Origin: JBFHIZ01 sp041596215
Lineage (GTDB): Bacteria; Bacillota; Clostridia; Lachnospirales; Lachnospiraceae
Direction of reading: 5' to 3'
Assembly (NCBI GenBank): GCA_041596215.1
Contig: JBFHIZ010000011.1
Location: 1 to 59,894 of the forward strand
Length of the DNA stretch: 59,894 bases
Positions 24,891 to 32,241 of this stretch are shown here, one piece after another. The translations under genes and the position numbers were made by a program. The notes under the pieces were generated by a model. That model saw only the letters and a program-made list of their open reading frames with translations. It made no database searches and had not been told where the DNA came from. How positions within the stretch are numbered: position 1 is the first letter of the stretch; each line of letters begins with the position of its first letter.

Positions 24891-26315
24891 ATGAGAAAGT
24901 TTGATACAAAAGTGCAATTGTTAAAATATAAAGTGATTCGAGAAGTAGCAATTCATGAATTTGCAGGAGATTTATTAGAAAAAGTAATGGATATACCACA
25001 AAGTGTTATAGCAGGGAAAGAAGCAAAAATGCGTTGCTGTGTATATAAGGAGCGTGCGATTGTAGGAGAAAGAGTAAAGCTTGCGATGGGCGGTAATAAA
25101 GAAAATGAAAATGTTGTTGAAGTAATTGATATTGCGTGTGATGAATGCCCTGTAGGAGGCTACGAAATTACCAATGCATGTAGAGGATGTATTGCACATC
25201 ATTGTGAAGACGTATGTCCTAGAAATGCAATAACATATGATGCAAACCAAAAAGCGAACATTGATAAATCTAAATGTATCGAATGTGGTTTGTGTTCAAA
25301 AGTTTGCCCTTATACAGCAATCATCAATCGAAAAAGGCCTTGCGAAAATGCATGTAAAGTAAATGCAATTTCAATGAGTGAATCTCATACGGCTGCAATT
25401 GATAATGAAAAATGTATTTCTTGCGGTGCATGCGTTTATCAATGCCCATTTGGTGCAATCGTAGAAAAATCGTATATCATAGAAGCAATTAAATTAATAA
25501 AAGAAAGCCAAAATAATAAAAATTATAAGTTATATGCAGTAGTTGCTCCATCCATTTCCAGCCAATTTACATATGCGAAACTTGGCCAAGTTATTGCAGG
25601 AATTAAGGAATTGGGATTTCATACAGTGGTGGAAGCGGCACTTGGTGCAGATATGGTAGCAATAGAAGAAACAAAGGAACTTATCGAAAAAGGAATGCTA
25701 ACAAGTTCTTGCTGTCCTGCGTTTGTACAATATATAAAAAATGATTTTCCAGATTTAAATCAATATATTTCTCATAATTTGTCGCCGATGGCTTTGATTT
25801 CGAAATATATCAAGAATGTAGATCCTACGGCTAAGGTTATATTTATTGGACCATGTGTTGCAAAGAAAAAGGAAATGCAAAAATCGGAAGTAAAAGAATA
25901 TGTGGATTGTGTCTTAACATTTGAAGAGCTACAAGCTTTATTTGATAGTAAAAATATAGATATTGTAAATTTAAATGAAGAACTTTTAGATAATGCTTCA
26001 TATTATGGAAGAATATTTGCTCGAAGCGGAGGTTTGAAAGATGCAGTTGTAGAGGGAATGAAAGAACTAGGTGAGACAGAATTTGAGTTACGTGCTGTTT
26101 CTTGTGATGGAATTGAGGAATGTAAAAAAGCGTTGTTTAAATTACAGAAAAATGTATTAAATGAGAATTTTATTGAAGGAATGGCATGTGTGGGTGGCTG
26201 CATTGGAGGAGCTGGATGTTTAACACATGGTGTAAAAGATAAAAATGAAGTAGATAAATATGGCAAAGAAGCTTATGAAAAAACCATCTTTGACGCGATA
26301 AGCGTATTAAGATAA
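24891..26315 (+). CDS. [FeFe] hydrogenase, monomeric ferredoxin-type (group B-like)
   Basis: A 474-residue protein. Its N-terminal half carries several Cys motifs: CDECP, CRGCIAHHCEDVCP, CIECGLCSKVCP, CENAC and CISCGACVYQCP (about residues 83-185), probably three to four [4Fe-4S] clusters. The H-cluster domain has L1 TSSCCPAF (Cys274, Cys275), L2 FIGPCVAKK (Cys322) and L3 EGMACVGGCIGG (Cys433, Cys437). Unlike HydS, the proton-relay Cys (274) is kept, so catalysis is plausible. ATG 24891 has GAGG five bases upstream; a GTG two codons earlier overlaps it. A terminator follows. The group assignment is by motif and length and would need a phylogeny. Confidence 0.88.
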   Translation: MRKFDTKVQLLKYKVIREVAIHEFAGDLLEKVMDIPQSVIAGKEAKMRCCVYKERAIVGERVKLAMGGNKENENVVEVIDIACDECPVGGYEITNACRGCIAHHCEDVCPRNAITYDANQKANIDKSKCIECGLCSKVCPYTAIINRKRPCENACKVNAISMSESHTAAIDNEKCISCGACVYQCPFGAIVEKSYIIEAIKLIKESQNNKNYKLYAVVAPSISSQFTYAKLGQVIAGIKELGFHTVVEAALGADMVAIEETKELIEKGMLTSSCCPAFVQYIKNDFPDLNQYISHNLSPMALISKYIKNVDPTAKVIFIGPCVAKKKEMQKSEVKEYVDCVLTFEELQALFDSKNIDIVNLNEELLDNASYYGRIFARSGGLKDAVVEGMKELGETEFELRAVSCDGIEECKKALFKLQKNVLNENFIEGMACVGGCIGGAGCLTHGVKDKNEVDKYGKEAYEKTIFDAISVLR

Positions 26316-26332
26316 ATACTTATCCTTACTGT

Positions 26333-26378
26333 GCTTCACAGAATTGTATCCGCCCGGTACAATTTTGTGAAGCTTTTT
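26333..26378 (+). terminator. Intrinsic terminator ending the hydrogenase operon
   Basis: GCTTCACA (26333-26340) pairs with TGTGAAGC (26366-26373). An inner AATTGTA/TACAATT stem continues the helix and T5 follows. Confidence 0.88.
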
Positions 26379-26387
26379 ATTTAAAAA

Positions 26388-26414
26388 TAACATAGATTTT
26401 ACATTTCTGTGTTA
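26388..26414. promoter_or_regulatory. Inverted repeat before the EAL-GGDEF gene, possible operator
   Basis: TAACATAGA (26388-26396) and TCTGTGTTA (26406-26414) form an inverted repeat with one mismatch. It reaches the likely -35 region of the following promoter. No known operator consensus is matched. Confidence 0.35.
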
Positions 26415-26441
26415 GAAAATACAAAAAGTTCTTGGTATAGT
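26412..26441 (+). promoter_or_regulatory. Probable extended -10 promoter of the EAL-GGDEF gene
   Basis: TATAGT (26436-26441) is preceded by TGG. The -35 (TTAGAA, 26412-26417, 18-base spacing) is weak. Confidence 0.4.
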
Positions 26442-26470
26442 TGGGTAAAATGAAAAAGGCTGGTTAGATA

Positions 26471-28231
26471 ATGATTACTAGAGAAAAAAGAAATGATTTT
26501 TTAAAAGTTCTAGAAGAAGAAAAAATAAAATCCGTATATCAACCAATTATTAGTTTGGAAAATGGGCATATTTTAGGTTATGAGGCATTAAGCCGAATTG
26601 ATATGGAAGTATGTAGTTTTCATGTGGAAGAAATGTTTATTCTTGCAGAGACTATGGAAAAAAGTTGGCATTTAGAAGAAATCTGTAGAAAAAAATCAAT
26701 TGAAAATGCAAAAAATAAAAAGAAAGGTCAAAAATTATTTTTGAATGTTTCACCGAATATTTTAAATGATGAAGAATTTGAGGAAGGTGTCACAGAAAAA
26801 TATTTAAATCAGAATAATTTAAGTGCGGAAGAAATCGTATTTGAAATAACAGAACGCACTTCCATTGAAAATCAAGAACAATTTTGTGAAATTGTGGATC
26901 ATTATAAAAGAAGAAATTTTCAAATTGCAATTGATGATTTTGGAGCAGGATATGCGGGGTTAAACCGTTTAAGTTTGTTGCATCCGAAATATATTAAGAT
27001 AGATATGGCTTTAGTTCGAGGAATTGATAAAGACAAAATGAAACAATCGTTAGTAGAGGGATTTGTTCTGTTTTGTAAAAATGCTCATATGTATTTGATT
27101 GCGGAAGGAATTGAAACAAAAGAAGAATTAATTCAATTAATTAAATTGGGAGTCGATTTTGGACAAGGATATTATATTCAACGTCCAAATGAAAAAATGC
27201 TTAAAATATCAAAAGAAATTGTATGCGAAATATCCAAAACAGCATGGTCCATGCTGTCAGGAAATTACAAACCTTCGTTTTTTGGAAATGTTGGAATGAT
27301 ATGTAAAGGGAAAAACAAGATTCATACAGAGGTATTTGCTTTTGATGTTTTTGAATTTTTACGGAAAGATGAAACGATTACAGAAGTTTGTGTAACTGAT
27401 GAAAATGAAAATGTATGTGGAATTTTAACTAGAAATTTGTTGTTTGAAACATTTGGAGGAAGATATGGTTATGATTTGCATGTGAGAGATACTTGTGCAG
27501 ACATTATGGAAGAAAATTTTCTTGCAGTTGATGAAAAGACACCAATTGAAATTGTATCAAAAATGGCATTGTTAAGGCCATTTCATAATTTGTATGATGC
27601 AGTGATTGTAACTAGAGATGGAAAGTATTTAGGAGTTGTTACGGTGAAAGATTTATTAGAAGCTGCAATAGAAATTCAAGTTACAAAAGCTGTTGATGCA
27701 AATCCATTAACAGGGTTACCGGGTAATGTGTTAATTGAACAAGCAGTTGAAGACCGAATTTATGGAGCGGCACCGTATTCCATTGTATATTTGGATTTGG
27801 ATAATTTCAAAGCATATAATGATGCGTATGGTTTTAATAATGGAGATATTATGATTAAAACCATTGTAAAATGTATTCATGAATGTTGTATAAAGGATGA
27901 ATTCAAAGGACATATTGGAGGGGATGATTTTGTAATTATTGCAGATTATTGGGATATGGAAGATGTTTGTTGTAAAATTATGAAACAATTTCGAAAAGAA
28001 ATAAAAACACTTTATAGCGAGGAGGATTGGAAACGAGAGTATATTGTATCGAAAAATAGAAATGGATTTCAAGATACATTTCCAATTGTCACGATTTCAG
28101 TTGCAATTATGGATAATAAAAAAAGAAGTTATAAAACACTGGAAGAATTTTCGAAGGAGTTAGCAAAAGTAAAAAAAGAAAGTAAGAAAAAAACAGGGAA
28201 TAGTATTTGCTGTTATCCAGAAGAAGTTTAA
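26471..28231 (+). CDS. EAL-CBS-GGDEF cyclic-di-GMP protein
   Basis: A 586-residue cytoplasmic protein. An N-terminal EAL domain (about 10-245) has E38-A39-L40 in YEALSR, EITER, DDFGAGYAGL, IKID, AEGIET and FGQGYY, so phosphodiesterase residues look complete. Two CBS repeats (about 285-395) may bind nucleotides. The C-terminal GGDEF domain (about 410-560) has the signature GGDDF (483-487) instead of GGDEF/GGEEF, so cyclase activity is uncertain. The overall role is likely c-di-GMP breakdown, perhaps tuned by ligand binding to the CBS pair. It is a single-gene unit between the hydrogenase and decarboxylase operons. The ribosome site is weak. Confidence 0.92.
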   Translation: MITREKRNDFLKVLEEEKIKSVYQPIISLENGHILGYEALSRIDMEVCSFHVEEMFILAETMEKSWHLEEICRKKSIENAKNKKKGQKLFLNVSPNILNDEEFEEGVTEKYLNQNNLSAEEIVFEITERTSIENQEQFCEIVDHYKRRNFQIAIDDFGAGYAGLNRLSLLHPKYIKIDMALVRGIDKDKMKQSLVEGFVLFCKNAHMYLIAEGIETKEELIQLIKLGVDFGQGYYIQRPNEKMLKISKEIVCEISKTAWSMLSGNYKPSFFGNVGMICKGKNKIHTEVFAFDVFEFLRKDETITEVCVTDENENVCGILTRNLLFETFGGRYGYDLHVRDTCADIMEENFLAVDEKTPIEIVSKMALLRPFHNLYDAVIVTRDGKYLGVVTVKDLLEAAIEIQVTKAVDANPLTGLPGNVLIEQAVEDRIYGAAPYSIVYLDLDNFKAYNDAYGFNNGDIMIKTIVKCIHECCIKDEFKGHIGGDDFVIIADYWDMEDVCCKIMKQFRKEIKTLYSEEDWKREYIVSKNRNGFQDTFPIVTISVAIMDNKKRSYKTLEEFSKELAKVKKESKKKTGNSICCYPEEV

Positions 28232-28296
28232 CCTTTTTTTCATAAAAAAAATATAAAGTTTATTAATTTTCTCTAGTATAGGCTTATACAATATGC

Positions 28297-28302
28297 TATA
28301 CT
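28297..28302 (+). promoter_or_regulatory. Extended -10 promoter of the Na+ decarboxylase operon
   Basis: TATACT preceded by TGC forms an extended -10. No good -35 is visible 17-18 bases upstream. The start near 28309 gives a leader of about 67 bases before ATG 28376. Confidence 0.5.
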
Positions 28303-28375
28303 GTTGCATGTGCGATTGTGTATCATTGTACAACTAAAGATTGTTAATAATATAAAGATAAATGGAGGGCAAAAA

Positions 28376-29812
28376 ATGAGTACCAGTTCAACAAGTTTGG
28401 CGAGTAAAAGAATAAATCAATTACTCGATGAAAACAGTTTTGTTGAAATCGGAAATTTTGTTTCAGCAAGAAACACAGATTTCAACATGAAAGAAACAAA
28501 TACTCCTGGTGATGGTGTAATAACTGGCTATGGAGTGATTAATGAAACGCTTGTATATGTTTACAGCCAAGATGTATCTGTATTAAAAGGTTCTGTAGGC
28601 GAAATGCACGCAAAAAAAATTGTAAATCTTTATGATTTAGCACTAAAAACAGGAGCACCTGTTATTGGGTTAATTGATTCTGCAGGATTACGATTACAAG
28701 AAGCAACCGATGCCTTAAATGCTTTTGGAGAGATTTATAAAAAGCAAGCTATGGTATCTGGTGTATTACCACAAATCACAGCAATATTAGGAACTTGCGG
28801 CGGTGGACTTGGTGTGATGAGCGCGTTGAGTGATTTCACATTTATGGAATCAAATAAAGGAAAACTATTTGTTAATTCGCCAAATGCAATAGAAGGAAAT
28901 ACAATTAAGAAATGTGATACGACAACAGCAAAATTTCAAAGTGAAGAAAGTGGTTTGGCAGATGTCGTTGCAGATGAAGCTACTATTTTTGAAAAAATAA
29001 GAGAATTAATCACCATGTTGCCTTCAAACAATGAAGACGATATGTCTTTTGTTGAATGTACGGATGATTTAAATAGAGTGACAGCTGATTTGGCATCCTT
29101 TAAAACAGATGCTGCTGCAGTATTAACTACAATTTCTGATGATCAAACATTTTTTGAAATGAAAGCAGATTATGCGAAGGAAATGGTTACAGCATTTATT
29201 CGATTAAATGGAATGACCATCGGAGCGGTAGCAAATCGTTCGGAAATTTTTGACGAAAATGGAGAAAAAATAGAAACGTTTGATACTTCTTTAACTGTGG
29301 ATGGCTGTGAAAAAGCAGCAGATTTTATTACCTTCTGCGATGCTTTTGAAATACCAGTTCTTTCACTTACAAGTGTAGATGGGTTTGAAGCAAGTATTGA
29401 ATCTGAAAAAAGAATTGCAAAAGCTGTTGCAAAACTTACCTTTGCTTTTGCCAATGCATCGGTTCCAAAAGTAAATGTGATTACTGGCAAAGCGTTTGGA
29501 TCTGCATATGTTGCTATGAATGCAAAAGCAACTGGAGCAGATATTACCATTGCTTGGGAAGATGCAAAAATCGGCATGATGAATGCAAAAACTGCAGCTC
29601 AAATTATTTGTGAAGGAGAAGGATCGGATAAGATTGATGCTTATGCAAAAGAATATGAAGAATTGCAAATTAGTGCAATGAGTGCTGCAAGACACGGATA
29701 TGTTGATCAAATAATATCAGCGGAAGATACAAGAAAATATGCAATTGGGGCTTTTGAAATGTTATTTACAAAAAGAGAAGAACGTCCCGCAAAAAAACAT
29801 GGCACAATTTAG
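28376..29812 (+). CDS. Acyl-CoA carboxyltransferase subunit (MmdA/12S-like, divergent)
   Basis: A 478-residue crotonase-fold carboxyltransferase with two homologous halves, of the type that moves CO2 between acyl-CoA and carboxybiotin. The N-half has GSVGEMHAKKIVNLYDLALKTG. However, the usual DSGGARIQEG is DSAGLRLQEA and GPCAGGA is GTCGGGL. The C-half has GSAYVAMNAKATGADITIAW in place of the usual GGAY motif, and lacks the DVPGF-type segment (SVDGFEAS). The fold is clear but the acyl-CoA oxyanion sites are altered, so the substrate is uncertain. GGAGGG precedes ATG 28376. It leads a five-gene operon with a biotin carrier and a Na+ pump. Confidence 0.85.
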   Translation: MSTSSTSLASKRINQLLDENSFVEIGNFVSARNTDFNMKETNTPGDGVITGYGVINETLVYVYSQDVSVLKGSVGEMHAKKIVNLYDLALKTGAPVIGLIDSAGLRLQEATDALNAFGEIYKKQAMVSGVLPQITAILGTCGGGLGVMSALSDFTFMESNKGKLFVNSPNAIEGNTIKKCDTTTAKFQSEESGLADVVADEATIFEKIRELITMLPSNNEDDMSFVECTDDLNRVTADLASFKTDAAAVLTTISDDQTFFEMKADYAKEMVTAFIRLNGMTIGAVANRSEIFDENGEKIETFDTSLTVDGCEKAADFITFCDAFEIPVLSLTSVDGFEASIESEKRIAKAVAKLTFAFANASVPKVNVITGKAFGSAYVAMNAKATGADITIAWEDAKIGMMNAKTAAQIICEGEGSDKIDAYAKEYEELQISAMSAARHGYVDQIISAEDTRKYAIGAFEMLFTKREERPAKKHGTI

Positions 29813-29826
29813 AAAGGTGAAATACT

Positions 29827-30627
29827 ATGAAAAAAATAATCACAGTATTATGTACACTTGTTTGTATCCTTTCTCTTACCGCATGTGGAAATAAAGAAGC
29901 AGAAGTACAATATGACGAACAAGTTCTCACATCAAATTTGGAAAATACAGTATATTTGGTGGAAAGCTTTTCACAGGACGAAATTTATTCGGAAATGAAT
30001 AATTTTTCCACCTATGAATGGATGCAATTTTCGGATTATATCAAAACGAATACTGGAGTTGTAATCGATAAATTGACCGTTAAAAGTGCAGTCGAATCTT
30101 TTCGAATGGCAACAGATGTAGTTGGTGATATTGTTGGACAAGAAGAAGTTCAAATTGATATAAGCGATGAGGAAGCAATTGTATCTATGATGCTTGAGGG
30201 CAGTAATGGAAGAAATGCAAACTTTATTATATATGTTGGTGAAAATAATGAAATAACAGGATGTCAAACGGATGTAGTATATACAATGAATGAAAAAATG
30301 ACTGGTGCTGCATTTAATACCTTATTAGGAATGGGAACAGTATTTAGTGTCCTGATAATAATAAGTTTAATTATTTCTTGTTTTGGATTCATTCCTAAAA
30401 TACAAGAAAAAATGAGCAAGAAAAAAACAAAGAATGAAACCGCAATTGATGCTACGATTGCACAAATTGCAGAAAAAGAAGAAGAAGAATTATCCGATGA
30501 TACGGAACTTGTAGCTGTTATTTCAGCAGCAATTGCATCGTTCCAAGGTGCTTCTTCAACAAAAGGTTTTACGGTTCGTTCAATTCGTAAAACAAGTGCA
30601 TCAAAATGGAAAAACAGTTTAAAATAA
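29827..30627 (+). CDS. Lipoprotein fused to an OadG-type gamma subunit
   Basis: A 266-residue protein. It has a lipoprotein signal with lipidated Cys20 (LSLTAC) and an extracytoplasmic domain of about 135 residues resembling a DUF3887-like alpha/beta fold. A transmembrane helix (about 162-190) and a cytoplasmic tail with the OadG-like motif ELVAVISAAIASFQG and a basic end (VRSIRKTSASKWK) follow. OadG is the small membrane anchor of Na+ decarboxylases, normally under 100 residues, so the exported domain is an addition. It sits between the carboxyltransferase and the biotin carrier, as expected for the gamma subunit. Confidence 0.82.
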   Translation: MKKIITVLCTLVCILSLTACGNKEAEVQYDEQVLTSNLENTVYLVESFSQDEIYSEMNNFSTYEWMQFSDYIKTNTGVVIDKLTVKSAVESFRMATDVVGDIVGQEEVQIDISDEEAIVSMMLEGSNGRNANFIIYVGENNEITGCQTDVVYTMNEKMTGAAFNTLLGMGTVFSVLIIISLIISCFGFIPKIQEKMSKKKTKNETAIDATIAQIAEKEEEELSDDTELVAVISAAIASFQGASSTKGFTVRSIRKTSASKWKNSLK

Positions 30628-30649
30628 AAGACCTTAGGAGGAATAATAA

Positions 30650-31021
30650 ATGAAAAATTATACCATTACAGTAAATGGAAATGTATATGATGTTGTTGTA
30701 GAAGAAGGATCGACAGCTGGAGTTACTATGGCACCAAAAGCAGCACCGGTTGCACGTAAAGCACCTGTTGCAGCAGCAGCACCAAAAGCTGCAGTTTCTG
30801 GAGCTGGTTCTGTTGAAATTAAAGCTGGCGCAGCTGGAAAAGTTTTTAAAATTGAAGTTGAAGTTGGACAAAGTGTAAAAAAAGGTGATACGGTAGTCAT
30901 TGTTGAAGCAATGAAAATGGAAATTCCTGTTGTCGCAACGCAAGATGGTACAGTAGCGAGTGTTAATGTAACTGAAGGCGCAGCAGTAGAATCTGGAGCG
31001 TTACTTGCAACTTTAAATTAG
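30650..31021 (+). CDS. Biotin carboxyl carrier protein of the decarboxylase
   Basis: A 123-residue protein. A short N-terminal segment is followed by an Ala/Pro/Lys-rich hinge (about 28-48) and a biotinyl domain with the signature EAMKMEI, in which Lys89 is the biotin site. It carries CO2 between the carboxyltransferases and the membrane beta subunit. AGGAGG precedes the ATG. Alanine-rich flexible linkers are typical for swinging carriers. The single carrier must serve both carboxyltransferases in this operon. Confidence 0.95.
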   Translation: MKNYTITVNGNVYDVVVEEGSTAGVTMAPKAAPVARKAPVAAAAPKAAVSGAGSVEIKAGAAGKVFKIEVEVGQSVKKGDTVVIVEAMKMEIPVVATQDGTVASVNVTEGAAVESGALLATLN

Positions 31022-31062
31022 ACATGGATAGATTTAAACAAATAATATAGGAGGTCATAAGA

Positions 31063-32211
31063 ATGGCTGTTGATATTTCAAGTGCTTTAAAGGGCTTACT
31101 GAATCAAACTGCATTTCTAAATTTAGAAATCGGAAATTATATCATGATTTTAGTAGCCTGTTTACTACTTTTTCTTGCAATTAAGAAACAGTACGAGCCA
31201 CTTCTTTTAATTCCAATTGCATTTGGTATGTTACTGGTAAATATATATCCAGATATCATGGCACATATTGGAACAGACGGAGAAGCAGGCGGTTTACTTT
31301 ATTACTTTTACTTATTAGATGAATGGGCAATATTACCATCCTTGATCTTTATGGGTGTTGGTGCAATGACAGACTTTGGTCCGTTAATTGCAAATCCAAA
31401 GAGTTTTTGGTTAGGTGCTTCTGCTCAATTTGGTATTTTTGCTGCATATTTTGGCGCGATTGCCTTAGGGTTTAATGATCAAGCGGCAGCTGCAGTTTCT
31501 ATTATTGGTGGAGCAGATGGTCCTACCTCGATTTTCTTAGCGGGCAAGTTGGGACAAACCGCATTATTAGGTCCAATTGCGGTAGCGGCATATTCCTATA
31601 TGTCTTTGGTGCCAATTATACAACCACCAATTATGAAATTACTTACAACAAAAAAAGAACGTCTTATTAAAATGGAACAATTAAGACCTGTTTCAAAATT
31701 AGAAAAAATATTATTTCCAATTATAGTAACAATTATTGTTTGTATGATTTTACCTACAACAGCACCACTTGTAGGAATGTTAATGCTTGGAAACTTATTT
31801 AAGGAAAGTGGAGTGGTTAGACAACTGACAGATACAGCATCGAATGCATTAATGTATATTGTTGTTATTTTGTTAGGTACATCTGTTGGTGCAACAACAA
31901 GTGCTTCTGCATTTCTAAATTTAAACACAATCAAAATTGTTGTCTTAGGGTTACTTGCATTTATGTTTGGTACGGCGGCAGGCGTATTATTTGGAAAACT
32001 AATGTGTGTACTGACAAAAGGAAAAGTAAATCCATTAATTGGTTCAGCAGGAGTTTCTGCGGTACCTATGGCTGCAAGAGTTTCTCAAAAAGTTGGTGCG
32101 GAAGAAGATCCGACAAACTTCTTGCTTATGCATGCAATGGGACCTAATGTTGCTGGTGTTATTGGAACAGCAGTTGCTGCTGGAACTTTCATGGCAATAT
32201 TTGGAGTGTAA
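31063..32211 (+). CDS. Na+-translocating decarboxylase beta subunit
   Basis: A 382-residue membrane protein of the OadB/MmdB/GcdB family with about nine to eleven transmembrane segments. Conserved parts are visible: FMGVGAMTDFGPLIANP, AAAVSIIGGADGPTSIFLAGKL and the C-terminal LLMHAMGPNVAGVIGTAVAAG. This subunit decarboxylates carboxybiotin and exports Na+. AGGAGG lies upstream. It makes the operon an energy-conserving membrane complex rather than a soluble transcarboxylase. Confidence 0.95.
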   Translation: MAVDISSALKGLLNQTAFLNLEIGNYIMILVACLLLFLAIKKQYEPLLLIPIAFGMLLVNIYPDIMAHIGTDGEAGGLLYYFYLLDEWAILPSLIFMGVGAMTDFGPLIANPKSFWLGASAQFGIFAAYFGAIALGFNDQAAAAVSIIGGADGPTSIFLAGKLGQTALLGPIAVAAYSYMSLVPIIQPPIMKLLTTKKERLIKMEQLRPVSKLEKILFPIIVTIIVCMILPTTAPLVGMLMLGNLFKESGVVRQLTDTASNALMYIVVILLGTSVGATTSASAFLNLNTIKIVVLGLLAFMFGTAAGVLFGKLMCVLTKGKVNPLIGSAGVSAVPMAARVSQKVGAEEDPTNFLLMHAMGPNVAGVIGTAVAAGTFMAIFGV

Positions 32212-32241
32212 ATTTCGCAAAAAAAAATGGAGGAAAAATAT

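Noticed and set aside
28341..28357. TTGTTAATAATATAAAG upstream of the decarboxylase operon as a Rex site
   Set aside because: Only one half-site matches; the other half bears no resemblance to TTAACAA.
29170..29577. Minus-strand open frame of 135 codons inside the carboxyltransferase gene
   Set aside because: It is a shadow of the coding strand. It has no ribosome site or promoter and lies wholly within a conserved gene.
30569..30943. Long open frame on the minus strand across the biotin carrier gene
   Set aside because: It is antisense to a gene with strong family motifs and a ribosome site. Its protein is Cys/Phe/Asn-rich, as expected from complement of Ala/Lys codons, and has no ribosome site.
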